Shown piece by piece: positions 13,815 through 15,212 of a stretch of DNA of 15,212 nucleotides (position 1 is its first letter; the number at the start of each line of letters is the position of its first letter). A program made the position numbers and the translations under genes. Source of the stretch: an uncultured Blautia sp. (GTDB lineage: Bacteria > Bacillota > Clostridia > Lachnospirales > Lachnospiraceae); NCBI GenBank assembly GCA_900539525.1, contig UQCM01000068.1, forward strand, positions 1-15,212, in the 5' to 3' direction. The notes below the pieces were generated by a model. It saw nothing but the letters and a program-made list of their open reading frames with translations. It was not told where the DNA came from and ran no database searches.

Positions 13815-13893
13815 TTCGTGCTACGCACTCAGTCGCGGGCGCGCTCGCATGCTTACATGCCAGCATGACGCATTCTCACTTTGCCTTAGCGGA
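13812..13893. repeat. GC-rich repeat-like insert at the broken end of def
   Basis: These ~80 bases are much richer in G+C than the surroundings and consist of chained tiny palindromes: CACTTCGTG, GTGCTACGCAC, GCGGGCGCGCTCGC and a CATGC-TTA-CATGC direct repeat. On the minus strand one frame reads SMRARPRLSA and stops, a pattern I associate with dispersed intergenic repeats in Lachnospiraceae. It abuts the deformylase homology at 13811, so it marks the breakpoint. Confidence 0.5.
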
Positions 13894-14022
13894 TATTTGC
13901 AGCCATATATCTCTTTTTCAATCCCTCCGAACCATGTGGTTATTATATCAACAATATCATATTTCTACCACAGCGAGGTTTTTTCATTCTAAGTTTGTAT
14001 CAGGTAAGCTTTCCGTGAATTG

Positions 14023-14466
14023 TTATGTCATATAATCAATGAGTCTCTCTAACGATACTTCAAACCTTTTATCATCTTCCTCCGTCCTCTTCGCTGGGCC
14101 CTTCAAATGATGCTTTTTCTTTGCATTTCTTGCCTTCTTCGCCAGATGACGTTCCATCAGCATCTGATCAATATTTTCATTTGTATACCATTTACCGCTC
14201 TGATGAATACCGTAAGCACTTTTTCCCAGAATCATTGCAGCCACACCATAATCCTGTGTTACAACAATATCTCCCTTCCGGCACAGACTGACCAGTTTAA
14301 AATCTACAGCATCGGCACCGGCTCCCACTGTGATCACTTCACTGTAATCTGAATATAAAACGTGGTTTGTATCACATATGAGAATAACGGGAATCTCATA
14401 TTTTTTTGCTGTTTTTTCTATGATGGACACCACCGGGCAGGCATCCGCATCTACTAATATCCTCAT
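14023..14466 (-). CDS. yaiI: YaiI/YqxD family protein (UPF0178, DUF188)
   Basis: The 147-aa protein opens with MRILVDADACPV, the hallmark of the YaiI/YqxD family. TVGAGADAVDF, DIVVTQDYGVAAMIL and the lysine-rich KKARNAKKKHHLKGPAKRTE near the C-terminus complete the match. The acidic residues in VDADACP and TQDYG suggest a PIN-like nuclease fold, but function is not established. Length is typical. The start ATG 14466 overlaps the end of the upstream MmcQ-like gene by four bases (ATGA), indicating translational coupling. Confidence 0.93.
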   Translation of the reverse strand: MRILVDADACPVVSIIEKTAKKYEIPVILICDTNHVLYSDYSEVITVGAGADAVDFKLVSLCRKGDIVVTQDYGVAAMILGKSAYGIHQSGKWYTNENIDQMLMERHLAKKARNAKKKHHLKGPAKRTEEDDKRFEVSLERLIDYMT

Positions 14467-14801
14467 TTTTTCTTTCCCTTCGTCAGATCGTAACTTTCCC
14501 CAATCATCCGCCGGATATCTTTATCCGGAACAGAATCATCCAGAATAATAGAATTCCAGTGTGTTTTGTTCATATGATAAGCCGGGACAACAGATTCAAA
14601 AGCATTTTTCCAGAACTCTCTCCATTCCGGATTACATTTTACATTTATCCATACATAACCATCTTTATCATAAATAAGCGCAAATGTTTTCTTGTTTTCC
14701 TTATGACGCATAACACACCAGTTATCATCATGAAAAGGATAATCTTCATATACATCTTGAAATGAATGGCAATATTGTATTGCCTCCTGCCTTGTCTGCA
14801 T
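14463..14801 (-). CDS. MmcQ/YjbR family protein
   Basis: The 112-aa protein matches the MmcQ/YjbR (DUF419) family: YEDYPFHDDNWCVMRHKENK, a WINVKCNPEW strand, and PAYHMNKTHWNSI, the conserved GYHxNKxHWxxV-type motif. The family has a double-wing fold thought to bind DNA, but its role is unknown. The start is ATG 14801 with GAGGAG five bases upstream. It overlaps yaiI by four bases; the pair forms a two-gene transcript. Confidence 0.92.
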   Translation of the reverse strand: MQTRQEAIQYCHSFQDVYEDYPFHDDNWCVMRHKENKKTFALIYDKDGYVWINVKCNPEWREFWKNAFESVVPAYHMNKTHWNSIILDDSVPDKDIRRMIGESYDLTKGKKK

Positions 14802-14873
14802 AGCTTCTCCTCATTTTTATATTTCCTCTATGTTGATCTATCTATATATTGTACTCGCAGTCGTAAATAAAAT

Positions 14874-15212
14874 CTACAGCATGTCCAATAACAAAAAGAC
14901 TGTCCGATGATTGTGGACAGCCTTCTTGTTTATAAATATAGAGAAGTTCCACAATGACACTTCTCCATGCAGTCTTCTGTGACCGGAAATCATTTCATAT
15001 GTATCCATACCTGTTGGACGGATCAGAACCGGTGATAATACACCGTTTACCTTTATACTTTCCACCAGTTCCTGCATCTTCTCATCGTCAACAACTTTGA
15101 AGGGATGACCCTTAAAACCAGAAATCTTATAAATTTCGATATACACTCCAAGCAAACTTGATGATTCCGAAATCATCAAGATGGCTGAAAGTGCAGAACC
15201 TGTAAAATAAAA
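14874..15212 (-). pseudogene. ParB-like nuclease/partition domain fragment, truncated
   Basis: The frame is open at the right edge of the window, so the 5' end is not visible. Residues equivalent to the ParB N-terminal domain are clear: YKISGFKGHPFKVVDDEKMQ, LVESIKVNGVLSPVLIRP and YEMISGHRRLH, ending in the GHRR box that contacts CTP in ParB proteins. Homology stops at about 14966. The reading frame then runs into a hairpin (GAGAAGT 14941-14947 / ACTTCTC 14959-14965) and a terminator, and ends at 14874. The rest of ParB (HTH and dimer domains) is missing. It looks like a leftover of a plasmid or integrative element's parB gene. Confidence 0.75.
14893..14922 (-). terminator. Terminator after the ParB fragment
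   Basis: On the minus strand GGCTGTCC (14922-14915) pairs with GGACAGTC (14905-14898), one G-U, around nine bases and leads into TTTTT (14897-14893). It lies within the fused 3' tail of the ParB fragment. Confidence 0.8.

Noticed and set aside
13899..13960. MAAN-like codons (ATGGCTGCAAAT, minus strand) upstream of the def breakpoint, as if def were merely interrupted
   Set aside because: Residues before MAAN do not resemble a deformylase N-terminus, so a simple insertion into an otherwise complete gene is not supported.

Overview
The window looks like an accessory stretch of a low-to-moderate GC Firmicutes chromosome, most likely a Lachnospiraceae-type gut Clostridium. The grounds are strong AGGAGG-type ribosome binding sites, TTGxxx-17-TATAAT promoters, an excisionase/sigma-like module typical of clostridial conjugative elements, a chloroplast/bacterial-type group II intron, and DUF4143-type ATPases. 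There are no rRNA or tRNA genes and no CRISPR array. Family names come from recognising protein motifs by eye, not from a search.

Left part (1-6.1 kb): a DUF4143-type AAA ATPase on the + strand is driven by a tandem array of near-identical 33-bp promoter units. It converges, across a hairpin-rich spacer, on a second, larger ATPase with a PD-(D/E)XK-like C-terminus on the - strand. That second gene has its own promoter overlapped by an inverted repeat of GGGTATAA boxes, and it is bracketed by two directly oriented copies of a 25-bp palindromic repeat. Upstream of it on the - strand is what looks like the regulatory module of an integrative element without an integrase: a sigma-like protein whose natural start codon seems lost, a 55-aa excisionase-like HTH protein, and a triple-HTH protein frameshifted near its C-terminus by a 4-bp tandem duplication. 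A structured leader with an attenuator-like terminator and an overlapping leader ORF precedes this module.

Centre (6.3-9.1 kb): a + strand Abi_2-family protein with an RNxxxH HEPN ribonuclease motif is followed, 3 bases past its stop, by an independent promoter for a ~64-nt hairpin RNA that ends in a terminator. This is the best candidate for an interesting system: a HEPN toxin or phage-defence RNase with a dedicated small RNA. Directly beyond it lies a group II intron (- strand) whose reverse transcriptase has lost its catalytic core by internal deletion.

Right part (9.1-15.2 kb): a run of - strand housekeeping/accessory genes. They are kptA (RNA 2'-phosphotransferase), a DUF2200 protein, an unknown 90-aa protein, a DUF1905-zinc-finger-DUF1801 fusion, RhuM, a flavodoxin-like protein with a GNAT acetyltransferase, an unknown 90-aa protein, an N-terminally truncated peptide deformylase cut by a GC-rich repeat, the yaiI and MmcQ/YjbR pair, and a truncated ParB fragment running off the window. 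The many broken genes (intron RT, def, parB, triple-HTH, sigma start) mark this as a decaying, repeatedly rearranged island.
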